DNA of 30,376 nucleotides from DATBGS01 sp036557885 (GTDB lineage Bacteria > Chloroflexota > Ktedonobacteria > Ktedonobacterales > DATBGS01), in contig DATBGS010000132.1 in NCBI GenBank assembly GCA_036557885.1, positions 1 through 30,376 on the forward strand, read 5' to 3'. The notes under the pieces are model-generated. The model had not been told where the DNA came from and did not search any database. It saw nothing but the letters and a program-made list of their open reading frames with translations. Below, one piece after another: positions 7,941 through 16,661 of the stretch; position 1 is the stretch's first letter; each line of letters begins with the position of its first letter. The position numbers and the translations under genes were made by a program.

Positions 7941-9242
7941 TTGGAGATGGCTGATGCACCAAAAAAGGCGGCTGATGCGCCTAAAGCAGAGCGAGCCAGG
8001 AATACCAGCCCTGGCGAGTCGTTGCAGCGTGCGCTGCGCTGGTGGCGTATCTGGAGCAGCCGAGCAGATGTGCGCGTGGCTTGTGTGGCGACGCTGGCGC
8101 TGCGCCTCGTCTGCTCGGCTGTGGCTGCCCTGATAGTGGTCTTGTTCCCCCAGGCAATTCCTCCATCGGCAGGATTGGCGCGGTATCTGACAGCTCCCTG
8201 GTGGCGCTGGGACACAATCTGGTATCTGAAGATTGCGGAGCATGGCTACACTGACTATGGCTCTACCGCCTTTTTGCCGCTCTATCCGCTGCTCATTCGC
8301 GGGCTGGGGACGCTCCTTGGCGGGCATTTTCTTGCTGCCGCGCTGCTTATTTCCACGCTTGCCAGTTTTGGCGCATTGCTCTGTTTGTATCGGTTGGCCG
8401 AAAAGCTGAGCCAGGCGCCCCAGGTGGCGCCCTGGACGGTGCTGGCGGCAGTGCTCTTGCCGGTTTCCTTCTTTCTGATGGCGGGCTACACCGAGGCGCT
8501 GTTTCTCTGGCTCACCTTTGGGGCGCTGCTGGCCTGGATGGAGGGACGCTGGGGCCGGTTTGCAGCGCTGGCTGTCCTGGCAACGCTGACGCGCCATCAA
8601 GGGGTGCTGCTCTCGCTGCTGGTGGCGCCGCTGTGTCTGCGCGCGCTCTGGGAGCTGCTTCAGAAGCGCTCAGCAGGTGTGGCAGGTGCGGCGTCAGGCG
8701 CAACGCTGCGCGTGCTGGGGAAAGCTCTGGGGGCGGGTCTGGCTGGGCCGCTTGCCTATCTTGGTTGGGTGTTGGTAGTGGGCTTGCTGCTCAGCGCGCC
8801 GCTGCCCTGGGAGCCGCTGGCGGCGTCCAATGGCTGGAACCTGCATTACACCTGGCCCGGCGCGGGAATTGTGGCTGATCTCGTTATGCTGACGCAGCCC
8901 GCGCTGGCGCTGCGGCTGGGGCTGGGCCTCTCCACGCTGCTTCTGGACGCGCTGGCGGCCTTACTCACGGGCGCGGTGCTGCTGGTGGCGGCGCGTCGTC
9001 TGCCTCCAGAACTCCTGCTCTTTGCCTGGGCCGTCTGGTGCCTGGCGTTGGTGAAGGTGCAATCGCAAGGGCTGACGGTGAGCGCGGCGCGCTACCTGCT
9101 GCCGCTGCTGCCGCTCGCCATTTTGCCCGGTGGGTTGCTTGCCAGAGGGCGTCCCTGGCAGCGGCTGGTCTGGGTGGCAGGCTGGAGCCTGGCGCTGCTG
9201 CTGCTGATTGCCGCGTTTGTGCTGAATGATTGGGTGGCGTGA
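7941..9242 (+). CDS. PIG-V-like GT-C mannosyltransferase
   Basis: This is a polytopic membrane protein of 433 residues that resembles bacterial PIG-V-type mannosyltransferases, which take mannose from a polyprenyl-phosphate donor on the outer face of the membrane. After a charged N-terminus of about 45 residues comes the first membrane helix (ACVATLALRLVCSAVAALIV), then an extracytoplasmic loop with WWRWDTIWYLKIAEHGY. The WDxxWYxxIAxxGY motif there, with its acidic residue, is the family hallmark, and FLPLYPLL follows. Roughly nine further hydrophobic segments run to the end. I chose TTG 7941 because AAAGGGG lies 7 bases upstream; ATG 7947, two codons later, is the alternative. The gene converges with the rml/glycosyltransferase operon, its 3' end 12 bases from the stop of that operon's last gene, and probably works in the same surface-glycan pathway. 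The actual sugar and acceptor are unknown. Confidence 0.8.
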   Translation: MEMADAPKKAADAPKAERARNTSPGESLQRALRWWRIWSSRADVRVACVATLALRLVCSAVAALIVVLFPQAIPPSAGLARYLTAPWWRWDTIWYLKIAEHGYTDYGSTAFLPLYPLLIRGLGTLLGGHFLAAALLISTLASFGALLCLYRLAEKLSQAPQVAPWTVLAAVLLPVSFFLMAGYTEALFLWLTFGALLAWMEGRWGRFAALAVLATLTRHQGVLLSLLVAPLCLRALWELLQKRSAGVAGAASGATLRVLGKALGAGLAGPLAYLGWVLVVGLLLSAPLPWEPLAASNGWNLHYTWPGAGIVADLVMLTQPALALRLGLGLSTLLLDALAALLTGAVLLVAARRLPPELLLFAWAVWCLALVKVQSQGLTVSAARYLLPLLPLAILPGGLLARGRPWQRLVWVAGWSLALLLLIAAFVLNDWVA

Positions 9243-9254
9243 AGGCAACGCGGG

Positions 9255-10877
9255 TCAAGGTGAGGCGGGCGGCACGGCGTAGATATGAAAGCCCCCAATC
9301 GTCTTGATCTCTTGTAGCGAACTGGCAAGAAACTGCCGGAACGCGGGCAGGAAGCTCTCTATATAATGATTTCCGTAGGTGTCAATGATGAAGTGCAGCG
9401 TGTGCTCTTCATAGACGACGTAGCGAAAGCCAGCCTGCTGCAAGATTGCCAGCATCCCTGCCGGGGTACGCCCTTCCGTCTCCAGATAAGGAATCCAGTC
9501 GTCGCCGCTGTCGGCTACATAGTCGCGCCCTTCCAGAAAGTAGCCCGCGCCGCGCCCCAGCAGCAAGATGCGCGCGTCGCGTGGGATTGTGGTGTTGATG
9601 TAGGTGATGGTTTCCCAATAGGCGGGTTCCATGATCTGGTTGCTTTCCCAATTTTGCAGCGAAACCTGCCCCGCCAGCAGAGGCAGCGGGTCGCGCTGCC
9701 ACCATGTCCACGCCTGGAAGCCCGGCCCAAACAGCAGCACGAAAAAGAGCATGGCGCCTGGCAAGCCTTTGCGCAAGGCTTGCGCGCCGATGCGCAGCAG
9801 GGGGCGCCGCCACTGCACCTGGCATGCTCGCGCTAAAATCACTGACGCAGGCCCACTGAGCAGCATCACCCAGGGCAGGGCGTAGCGATCTACTGAGGCG
9901 CCAGAGAGCACCCAGCCGATATAGCCAACTGCCGCGATGAGCAGCACCCAGGCGATCTCGCGCTCTGCGGGTGAAGCTGCTTCAGGTTGGCCGTACCTGC
10001 TGCTGCTTCTTTGCGACACTGCCAGCATGCCACGCAGGGGAGCGCGCAGCGGCCAGATTACCACGCAGAGTAAGAGGAGGTTGGGCGGCGTAAAGGGAAC
10101 TTCTCCGGCATGGGCCACGTCCAGAAACAGACCAAAGAAGGCCAGCGGCAAGCGCTGCCAGAACGGGCCAGGCGGCCCAAAATGGGAGAGTGTGACCAGG
10201 CCCATCTGTGTGCGGGCGGCATCCCACCCAGGGCCACCCCAGAGAAACGGGTAAATGGGATTGCCCAGCAGCGCCCAATCTTTCAGGAGCCAGGGCAGCA
10301 AGGGCAAGAACGCGGCGGTGCCATAGCGCAATGCGGCAAGCAGGCTGCGCCGCAATGTCGGCCAGACAGGGTGCCCCTGCCGCCAGAGACGAGCCGTTTG
10401 CAGCGACCCTCTGCCCAGGAGCAAGATAATAACCCCCGCCACAATCTGCCCTTCCCAGTATTTGGCCCCCAGGCCGAAACCGGCAAAGCCTCCCGCCAGC
10501 ACAAGCAGGGAAGACGAGCGCTGCTGCCCGGATTCGGGCTGGCGCAGCCAGGCCAGAACCAGCAGCACTGAGGCGATCCCGTAATAGGTGACGGCTGGCT
10601 CGGCATAGCCGCTGCTGAGGACGCTGGTCAGCAAAGGGCTGGCAAGACAGATGGCAACCGCTAGCCAGGCCACCAATGCGCCAAATTGCCGCAAGAGCCA
10701 CCCACCCAGCAGCACGAGGGCCAGCAACCCAAAAGCTGCTTGAATCATCAGCGCGGCAACGGGGGCATCAAAGGCCAGGGCCAGTGTGTTGAGCATCTCG
10801 GTGTTGAAGGGGAAGTTGGCGTGCGCCCAGCCTGGAATGGCGTAGATAGCGTGATGCAGCAGGTAGAGCTTGGGCAC
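9255..10877 (-). CDS. GT39-like glycosyltransferase, C-terminal part of a frameshifted gene
   Basis: This is the larger, downstream part of a polytopic GT-C glycosyltransferase split by a one-base frameshift at 10877-10882. It begins with AVPKLYLLHHAIYAIPGW, which should follow the YDVYQYHW end of the upstream part; the family motif is tYHWAVPKLYL. About eight membrane segments come next, then a soluble C-terminal domain of about 150 residues (from ITYINTTIPRDARILLLG to IYAVPPASP), common in ArnT/PMT-type enzymes. GTG 10877 is a nominal start only. Restoring one G would give an intact protein of about 753 residues from ATG 11515. It is the last gene of the minus-strand operon. Confidence 0.8.
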   Translation of the reverse strand: MPKLYLLHHAIYAIPGWAHANFPFNTEMLNTLALAFDAPVAALMIQAAFGLLALVLLGGWLLRQFGALVAWLAVAICLASPLLTSVLSSGYAEPAVTYYGIASVLLVLAWLRQPESGQQRSSSLLVLAGGFAGFGLGAKYWEGQIVAGVIILLLGRGSLQTARLWRQGHPVWPTLRRSLLAALRYGTAAFLPLLPWLLKDWALLGNPIYPFLWGGPGWDAARTQMGLVTLSHFGPPGPFWQRLPLAFFGLFLDVAHAGEVPFTPPNLLLLCVVIWPLRAPLRGMLAVSQRSSSRYGQPEAASPAEREIAWVLLIAAVGYIGWVLSGASVDRYALPWVMLLSGPASVILARACQVQWRRPLLRIGAQALRKGLPGAMLFFVLLFGPGFQAWTWWQRDPLPLLAGQVSLQNWESNQIMEPAYWETITYINTTIPRDARILLLGRGAGYFLEGRDYVADSGDDWIPYLETEGRTPAGMLAILQQAGFRYVVYEEHTLHFIIDTYGNHYIESFLPAFRQFLASSLQEIKTIGGFHIYAVPPASP

Positions 10878-11515
10878 CGCCAGTGATACTGGTACACGTC
10901 GTAGCCGCGCGGATAGTAGGGCAGCAGGAAGGTGAGCAGCAGCACAAGCGGGAGATTGAGCAGGGCTACTATCGCCAGCAGGCGCGTAAAGCGGCTGGCA
11001 GGAAACAGCGGTGCCAGCAGGGGCCGCACGTTGGGAGTGATAAGCAGGCGGCAAAGCTGCCAGAGGTCGCGCCAGCACAGGAGCAGAGCCGCCCCCAGCA
11101 GTGTTATGAGCAGCCAGGAATAGAGCAGGTGCGCCAGGCCAAGTGCCAGCACGAACAGGCTGATGATGCCCCAGCCCAAGCCGATTGCCAGCGCGCTATG
11201 CTCCAGGCGGGAAAAGGCAGGCAGCCTGAACCATCGCAGCAGACGCTTGCCCAACGCCAGCCCCAGCAGCGCGATCAGGCCGGCGAGTTGCAGGCAGAAG
11301 AGGTCATCAAGGATGGTCAGACGGTGCGGTTGATCGGGCTGGGGGAGATAGATGGCGTAGTGGTAGATGGTGGCAAGCAGCAGCATGGCACCCATGCCAA
11401 CCAGGATGAGCAAGGGGCGCTGCCCTGATCGGCCCACCGCTGGACGTTTGGGGGCGCCCTGCTGTTTTGCCACCGCGCTCCCTTTCTCCAACCGCTGTGA
11501 AGTCAGCTCTTCCAT
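10748..11515 (-). CDS. GT39-like glycosyltransferase, N-terminal part of a frameshifted gene
   Basis: This is the upstream part of the split glycosyltransferase. ATG 11515 has a clear GGAGG site 6 bases upstream and overlaps the end of the preceding GT87-like gene by 13 bp. About 212 residues are genuine: a short cytoplasmic N-terminus, then several membrane helices (for example LLILVGMGAMLLLATIYHYA), ending in YYPRGYDVYQYHW, the donor-loop motif of the family. Beyond 10880 the frame is wrong, and the last 43 or so codons have lost the hydrophobic pattern and turned Ser/Thr/Pro-rich. One missing G in TGG(G)CGG accounts for the break. I cannot tell a real mutation from a sequencing error. Confidence 0.75.
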   Translation of the reverse strand: MEELTSQRLEKGSAVAKQQGAPKRPAVGRSGQRPLLILVGMGAMLLLATIYHYAIYLPQPDQPHRLTILDDLFCLQLAGLIALLGLALGKRLLRWFRLPAFSRLEHSALAIGLGWGIISLFVLALGLAHLLYSWLLITLLGAALLLCWRDLWQLCRLLITPNVRPLLAPLFPASRFTRLLAIVALLNLPLVLLLTFLLPYYPRGYDVYQYHWRCPSSTCCITLSTPFQAGRTPTSPSTPRCSTHWPWPLMPPLPR

Positions 11516-12873
11516 ACCATTCCTCCCGCACAGCGCCACAGCAGGTGCGCCTGCAATCCAACCAGGAGCAGCAGCCCATAGGTGGGCAGCCCAAACAGCA
11601 GCACCCCCAGACCCACCAGACCAGGCGTTTTGCTCCCCAGGAGCCATTCAATGGGGATTACAATCCATTCCGGCTCAATGCAGAGGAGAAGACCTACCCC
11701 CAGAAGGAGGAACCACCGGCGCGATGGCTTTGGCAGCAGGCGCAGAGCCAGGAGAAACTGCGTGCCAGATAACAACAGGAACAGCATCCCCCAGTACCAG
11801 GTTACAGGGAACGTGAGCAACAGCACGTTGATGAGCAAGCTCTGGCAGAGCAGATTTGTTGCTGCGCTGCGCTGGCGCCGCTGACACCACCAGAGCCAGA
11901 CCAGGCTTCCCAGGAGCACCGCGCCGGCCAGCACTTCAGCCAGCGCGGCGGCCTGGGCCAGCGAGATGCCTCGCGCCAGGGGCGGGAGCAGGACTTGCGC
12001 GTCTTGATAGCCTCGCAGCGGGCGAGTCACCGCGCCCACCAGCGAAAGATTGTCCTTATTGGGGAACCAGAGATGTTCGTAGCTTTGTATTGGCCCCAGA
12101 TAGACCCTGAAATCTCCAGGCCCCACCAACAGAAGCGCCAGCACCATGCCTCCTACCAGCACGGCTCCGCCTGTAAGCGCCGTTCGCCAGCGTCCCTGAA
12201 GCAGCCCCCAGAGCAAGAAAACGGCGGGCCAGAGCTTGAGCAGCGCGGCCAGGGCCAGCAGCGCTCCAGCCCAGGAGGTATGCCCACGACGCTCCAGGAG
12301 CCAGGCGCCTACCAGGATGAGGAGCAAAATCTGCCCGGCGTTATGCACCGTTTGCCCAAAGGTGAAGGGCTGCCAGAGGATGCTGGCAAGCACGAAGAGG
12401 GTAAACCTGGGGAGCGAGAGCCACCCCAGGGCGCGCAGGAGCAAGGCGCCGGCTATAAGATAGGCCGCCAGCGAAAGCAATCCCCAGAGGAGCGTTGCCT
12501 CCGCCCTGGGAAGAAGGCCCAGGGGCAGCAGCAGCAGGGTTGCGGTTGGCGGATGCGCGTTATACACCAACCCTGCCAGGCAGCCGGTATCATCTGGAGA
12601 GGCAGCGAGCGGAAGATAGATCGAGATGCCCTGCCAGGCACGCCGGGCAGCGATGTAATCCTGGCAAAAATCAATGGGAGCCTGGCTCCCTAGCACGGCT
12701 TGCTGCACCAGCACGAACAGTCCAAACAGCAGCAGGCTTGCGGGAAGCACTGTCTGGGTGAGCCAGCGCAGGCGCTGGGGTTCCCTGCTCTGGGGGTCTG
12801 GGGTGCCAGGCATGGTGGGCACAGTGGCCGGGCGGCCTGGGGGCCGGGCGTCATCAGACGGTGTGCTCATCAT
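11503..12873 (-). CDS. GT87-like polyprenyl-phosphate glycosyltransferase, copy 2
   Basis: This is a 456-residue GT-C membrane glycosyltransferase of the GT87 (DUF2029) type. After a Pro-rich cytoplasmic N-terminus of about 40 residues comes the first helix, then an extracytoplasmic loop with DFCQDYIAAR, IYLPL and YNAHPPT; the Asp residues in this loop are the likely catalytic or metal-binding ones. About ten helices follow, with the loop motifs NAGQILLL and LLERRGHTSWAG. ATG 12873 has AGGAAG 9 bases upstream (a second ATG follows immediately) and overlaps the end of the preceding gene by 20 bp. It is clearly a paralogue of that gene: both carry DFCQDY, YxAHPP, LLERRGH and LLKxWP in the same order. 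Substrate unknown; a mannosyl- or rhamnosyl-like transfer to a surface glycan is inferred. Confidence 0.8.
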   Translation of the reverse strand: MMSTPSDDARPPGRPATVPTMPGTPDPQSREPQRLRWLTQTVLPASLLLFGLFVLVQQAVLGSQAPIDFCQDYIAARRAWQGISIYLPLAASPDDTGCLAGLVYNAHPPTATLLLLPLGLLPRAEATLLWGLLSLAAYLIAGALLLRALGWLSLPRFTLFVLASILWQPFTFGQTVHNAGQILLLILVGAWLLERRGHTSWAGALLALAALLKLWPAVFLLWGLLQGRWRTALTGGAVLVGGMVLALLLVGPGDFRVYLGPIQSYEHLWFPNKDNLSLVGAVTRPLRGYQDAQVLLPPLARGISLAQAAALAEVLAGAVLLGSLVWLWWCQRRQRSAATNLLCQSLLINVLLLTFPVTWYWGMLFLLLSGTQFLLALRLLPKPSRRWFLLLGVGLLLCIEPEWIVIPIEWLLGSKTPGLVGLGVLLFGLPTYGLLLLVGLQAHLLWRCAGGMVWKS

Positions 12874-14299
12874 CTGCCCGTTCTTCCTGGCTGGTTTCAG
12901 CGCTGATTTTAGCAACAACTGGCAGACCTCTCTGCTGCTGGCGTGCCCACCACAGCAGCCAGGACTGCGCCCCAATGAAGACGAGCAGGCCAAGCGTCGA
13001 GATGTCAAACAACAGCGCCTCCCAGCCAGCAGGCCCTCCCGCGTGGCTCAAGGTCAAGTCCCAGCCGAAGCGCAGCGCCGCCCACCCCGGCCCCAACGTG
13101 GGCAGCACGCCAAGTATCAAGAGCACATACCACCAGCGCGGCGGGCGGGCCAGCTTACGCAGCGCCAGCAGGGTGGTGGTATACGGCAGCAGCAGCGCGA
13201 TGAGCATCCAATACCAGCTTACCGGAAACACCAGGAGCAAGGTTGTCACCAGCATCCCCTGGCTCAGCAGTTGGGCTGTTTCGCCCTCTATCTGGCGGCC
13301 CCACCAGATGATTGCCAATACCCCGATGAGCAGCGCCGCCGCCACGCCTTCGCCCAGCAGAATAGCTGCTGGTGGCTGGACTCCGGGTATCAACGGCGGT
13401 AAGAGGGGCACAATGCCGGTAAACAGCCTGCTCACCATGCCCGCCAGCGAGATATTGGCATCGGTGGGCACAAAGGTGGTTTCATTTTGCTGTACAGGTC
13501 CGGCATAGGCCGCGTAAGTCCCTGGCCCCAGCACTATAAAAGAAAGCGCGACCCCACACAGCGCCGTCAGCCCGCCGATCAGCGCCAGGCGCCAGCGTTT
13601 CCAGATCAGCGCTTCCAGCAGCAGCACAACCGGCCAGATTTTCAAGAGGCTCGCCAGCCCCAGCAATCCTCCTGCCCAGTTCTGATGCCCCCGTCGCTCC
13701 AGCAGCCAGGCCAGAACAAGCAGCAATGTGAGGAGTTGCCCCATATTGAGCAATTGCTCCGAGAAGAGGAACGGAAGCCAGCAAGCGCTGGCAATGACAA
13801 AGAGCGCCAGGCCCTTGAGAGAGCGCCAACCCGCTTCTTTAAGCAGGAGCAAGCCACTCCCCAGGTACGCTGCCAGGCAGCAGATGCCCCAGACCAGGGA
13901 GGCTGCGGCTCTGGGCAGGAGCGCCAGGGGCAGGAAAAACAGGACCGAGGGGGGAGGATGGGCATCATAGGTGAGCAAGACGCTGCAATCGCCGTAGCCA
14001 GCCCACAGACGCAATGGCAGATAGATGGGCGTTCCCTGGATGAAGCGATTCGCCGCAGCGTAATCCTGGCAGAAATCGGTGGGCTGCTGGCTCGCCAACT
14101 GCACCTGATAGGTCATCAGCAGCACCGCCAGGCTCAACAAGATACCCCAACCGAGCCAGCTCAGGAGACGTTTTTGCCGGGCGGGGATGTTACACCCTCT
14201 GCCAAAACGATAGCTGACGCGCTTCTGCTCCAACGTGGCTTCCTCTTCAGCTTGCTTCTTCATCGCGGCAACGTCACCCCGCTGCTCCAGGCCGCTCAT
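12854..14299 (-). CDS. GT87-like polyprenyl-phosphate glycosyltransferase, copy 1
   Basis: This is a 481-residue GT-C membrane glycosyltransferase and the tandem paralogue of the next gene in the operon. The N-terminal 55 residues are charged and cytoplasmic, followed by the first helix (LLSWLGWGILLSLAVLLMTY) and the loop DFCQDYAAAN, IYLPL, YDAHPPPS. Later landmarks are NMGQLLTLLL, LLERRGHQNWAG and LLKIWPVVLL, then a long run of helices and a charged tail (TSQEERADDEHTV). I chose ATG 14299 because it forms an ATGA overlap with the stop of the preceding gene, a classic coupling arrangement. An open extension upstream to 14758 overlaps that gene and lacks family content. It should act at the outer membrane face on polyprenyl-phosphate sugars. 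Confidence 0.8.
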   Translation of the reverse strand: MSGLEQRGDVAAMKKQAEEEATLEQKRVSYRFGRGCNIPARQKRLLSWLGWGILLSLAVLLMTYQVQLASQQPTDFCQDYAAANRFIQGTPIYLPLRLWAGYGDCSVLLTYDAHPPPSVLFFLPLALLPRAAASLVWGICCLAAYLGSGLLLLKEAGWRSLKGLALFVIASACWLPFLFSEQLLNMGQLLTLLLVLAWLLERRGHQNWAGGLLGLASLLKIWPVVLLLEALIWKRWRLALIGGLTALCGVALSFIVLGPGTYAAYAGPVQQNETTFVPTDANISLAGMVSRLFTGIVPLLPPLIPGVQPPAAILLGEGVAAALLIGVLAIIWWGRQIEGETAQLLSQGMLVTTLLLVFPVSWYWMLIALLLPYTTTLLALRKLARPPRWWYVLLILGVLPTLGPGWAALRFGWDLTLSHAGGPAGWEALLFDISTLGLLVFIGAQSWLLWWARQQQRGLPVVAKISAETSQEERADDEHTV

Positions 14300-15183
14300 C
14301 CCACCGCGCGGATAATGACCAGCACCCACAGCCCAATTACGGCGGCCACCATTTCGGCCTGGGACGCGGCCAGCGCCACCAACGCGCCCATCCAGGAGTG
14401 AAACAGCACATAGGGAGAGAGACAGGGCGCGGCGCCCATCGCATAGCGGGCGCTGCGTTTTTTGTAGGCGACCACCAGCAGCACCAGACCAACCGGAATG
14501 GAGAGCGGCCAGAGGCTGGCGTTCCACCAGTAGTCGAGCGTCTGCCCAAAACGCAGCGGCCACAATCCAAAGACGAGCAAGGATGCCAGGGTTGCCACCG
14601 TGATGGGCCAGAACACACGCGCGATTTCTTTCAGCCCGCCTTTGCGCCAGGCTTCGACCAGCCAGAACAAGACGAGCGTAAAGCCAACCTGGGGCTTGAT
14701 GATGACGAAAAACAGGCCAAGCTGCGGCGGCAGGATAAACCCGACCAGGACCAGCCAATCCACACTGGCGTTGAGCAGCCCGTGCATCACGATAGGTGAG
14801 AGCAGGAAGGCGGCCAGCGCGAGCGGCCTGGCGCCCAGCCGATAGGCGGTGACGCCAAGCGCTGTGGCGCTGCCTACAAAGACGATGGCGCGCCCAATGC
14901 TTTCAGGGACGAGGGCCAGCGGGAGAAAGGGCAGCACTGCCCAGGGTGGATTGAGAAAGCCTTTGACGCTGTAGGGGCTGGCGCTATGCAGCACGGCGAG
15001 CGCTGCCGGGCGAAACGTTTCGTGCCAGTCTATGCCTGGCGGCAGCGCGATAGAGAGCGCCCAGATCAGCCCAATCCCCACTGCTGCCAGAAGCAAAATC
15101 AGGAGCCATCTGGCCCTGATCTGCGCAAGCAGCGGCGTCATCGAGACAAGCGTTGATTTGATCAGGCGCTGCTGGGTACTCAT
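14296..15183 (-). CDS. Short GT87-like GT-C membrane glycosyltransferase
   Basis: This 295-residue polytopic protein is shorter than the usual GT87 enzyme (about 400-480). It has a first helix (WLLILLLAAVGIGLIWALSI), a loop GIDWHETFRPAALAVLHSAS with Asp and Glu where GT-C enzymes carry the acidic pair, then YSVKGFLNPPWAVLP, which parallels the YxAHPP region of its neighbours. About seven more hydrophobic segments follow, including FFVIIKPQVGFTLVL, a loop typical of DUF2029-like proteins. ATG 15183 has a GAGGGGG site 5 bases upstream. The gene starts 18 bp after the GT39-like gene and overlaps the next one by 4 bp (ATGA). Membership in GT87 is less certain than for its two neighbours. Confidence 0.7.
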   Translation of the reverse strand: MSTQQRLIKSTLVSMTPLLAQIRARWLLILLLAAVGIGLIWALSIALPPGIDWHETFRPAALAVLHSASPYSVKGFLNPPWAVLPFLPLALVPESIGRAIVFVGSATALGVTAYRLGARPLALAAFLLSPIVMHGLLNASVDWLVLVGFILPPQLGLFFVIIKPQVGFTLVLFWLVEAWRKGGLKEIARVFWPITVATLASLLVFGLWPLRFGQTLDYWWNASLWPLSIPVGLVLLVVAYKKRSARYAMGAAPCLSPYVLFHSWMGALVALAASQAEMVAAVIGLWVLVIIRAVG

Positions 15184-15201
15184 TCCGGCCCCCTCGTCAC
15201 G

Positions 15202-16611
15202 TTACAAGCCAAATGGCAGCACAAAGATGCCCGAAATCGAGCTATACAGCCCGACGATGATCGGTAGGTTCAGCACAAAGAGCAGTACGCCTACTCCTGC
15301 CAGCGCCGCCGCCTGCCCCCACGCCCAACGCGCCGCGCTGATGCGGCTGCGCGCAAAGGCAACGATGGCCCAGCCCAGGCAGGCGGCATAAAAGGGCAGG
15401 AGATAGAACTGCCAATAGGCGTGGAAATAGGCGCCGTTGCGGAACAGCAGCACGTGGCTGAGGCCAAACAGCAGGGTGATGCCCAGCCAGCGGATGCGCA
15501 GCGACCACCCTTCGGCCCGGATGCGCCGCGCTACAAAGACCAACGCCAGGAGCAGCAGCAGCGGACTCAGGAAGCCGTAGCCCTGGAGGTTGCCCTGCCC
15601 AATATGGCTCAGCCAGCTTGCCAGGGTGATGGGCGAGCCATCGGGCAGGGCGTCGCCGGTGCGATAGAAAAACTTGTCAATGACGGGCTGGAGAGTTCCA
15701 CCCAGCGCCCAGGCGATTTGCGCAAAGAGCAGCCCCAGCATGATCAGCGCGGGACACACGGTTGCCAGGGCGAGCCGCCAATCAACGCGCCGCGCCGCCA
15801 GCCAGTCTACGGCAAACAGGATGCAGGCGAAATAAAAGAGCGGCCAGCCGTAAGCTTCGCCAATGAACACGGCTGCGCCCATCAAAAACAGCCAGCGTCG
15901 CCGATGATCGCGCTGCCAGTGCATATAGCCAGTGAGCAGCAGCATGGTCCAGAACAACGTGGGCGCTTCATGGGCGACATCGCGCCCATAGTACGCCATC
16001 ATGGGAAAGGTGGCATACAGGAAGCTGGCGAAACGCGCCACGCCCAGATCAAACAGGGAACGCATCAGTAGATAGAAGACGATGAGCGTTGCCAGCGAAT
16101 AGACGATGGGCACCAGCCGCACGACCCAGAAATCTTCGCCGAAGACCAGAAACGCCCCGGCAATCGTCAGCCCAAGCAGCGGCGGGTGATCGGGATAAAA
16201 GAAGGTGTTGACTGGACCCGTGAGCAGGTAGGGAAAGAATTGGTCGGGGGGGATGGCTTTGGCGCCTGTGTTGGGCGCGGTGCTGAAGAACGCCTCGCTG
16301 TCGGCCAGGCTTTGCCCTTTGGTGACACCCAGCCCAAAGCGCAGATGATTGATGGCAATGGCGCTAAATGCCAGCCCGTTATCTTCATGGATGGAGACCC
16401 AGGCTTGATTCACGTTGATAGTAAGCAGGCCAGCCGCCAGCAGCACAATCAGCAGAAAGGGCGCGTGGCGTCTGAGCAGCCCCTGCCAGCGTTTGCCCCT
16501 GGCGGCGGGCGTCGCTACACCATCTTGCGCGGCTGGTGCTGCTGCGCCTTCTTCCCGCGCTGTCTCTTGTTGCTCTATGATTTGCTGTTGTCTGGTTTGC
16601 CTGGTATCCAT
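15202..16611 (-). CDS. GT39/ArnT-like dolichyl-phosphate-type glycosyltransferase
   Basis: This is a 469-residue integral membrane glycosyltransferase of the PMT_2 type. The cytoplasmic N-terminus (about 50 residues, rich in Gln, Ala and Arg) is followed by helix one (FLLIVLLAAGLLTINVNQAW) and the loop HEDNGLAFSAIAIN, whose acidic pair fits the catalytic position of GT39/GT83 enzymes. A later loop carries YPDHPPLLGL, the HPPL motif of the family, and YYGRDVAHEAPTLFW comes after that. About nine further helices complete the chain; the large soluble C-terminal domain of ArnT is absent. ATG 16611 has only a weak AGAAG site. It lies 50 bp after rmlB and 18 bp before the next glycosyltransferase. 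It would transfer a sugar from a polyprenyl-phosphate donor outside the cytoplasm. Confidence 0.8.
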   Translation of the reverse strand: MDTRQTRQQQIIEQQETAREEGAAAPAAQDGVATPAARGKRWQGLLRRHAPFLLIVLLAAGLLTINVNQAWVSIHEDNGLAFSAIAINHLRFGLGVTKGQSLADSEAFFSTAPNTGAKAIPPDQFFPYLLTGPVNTFFYPDHPPLLGLTIAGAFLVFGEDFWVVRLVPIVYSLATLIVFYLLMRSLFDLGVARFASFLYATFPMMAYYGRDVAHEAPTLFWTMLLLTGYMHWQRDHRRRWLFLMGAAVFIGEAYGWPLFYFACILFAVDWLAARRVDWRLALATVCPALIMLGLLFAQIAWALGGTLQPVIDKFFYRTGDALPDGSPITLASWLSHIGQGNLQGYGFLSPLLLLLALVFVARRIRAEGWSLRIRWLGITLLFGLSHVLLFRNGAYFHAYWQFYLLPFYAACLGWAIVAFARSRISAARWAWGQAAALAGVGVLLFVLNLPIIVGLYSSISGIFVLPFGL

Positions 16612-16661
16612 TGCACTTCTTTCATGTCAGCAGGACGCTTCCGCCCTGCTTCTGCACCCTT

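Noticed and set aside
10875..10884. Programmed ribosomal frameshift in the glycosyltransferase
   Set aside because: There is no slippery heptamer or obvious downstream structure, and a single missing G explains the break fully.
12854..14758. Long 634-codon reading of the first GT87-like gene
   Set aside because: The first 153 codons overlap the preceding transferase and lack membrane-protein pattern; the ATGA start at 14299 fits better.
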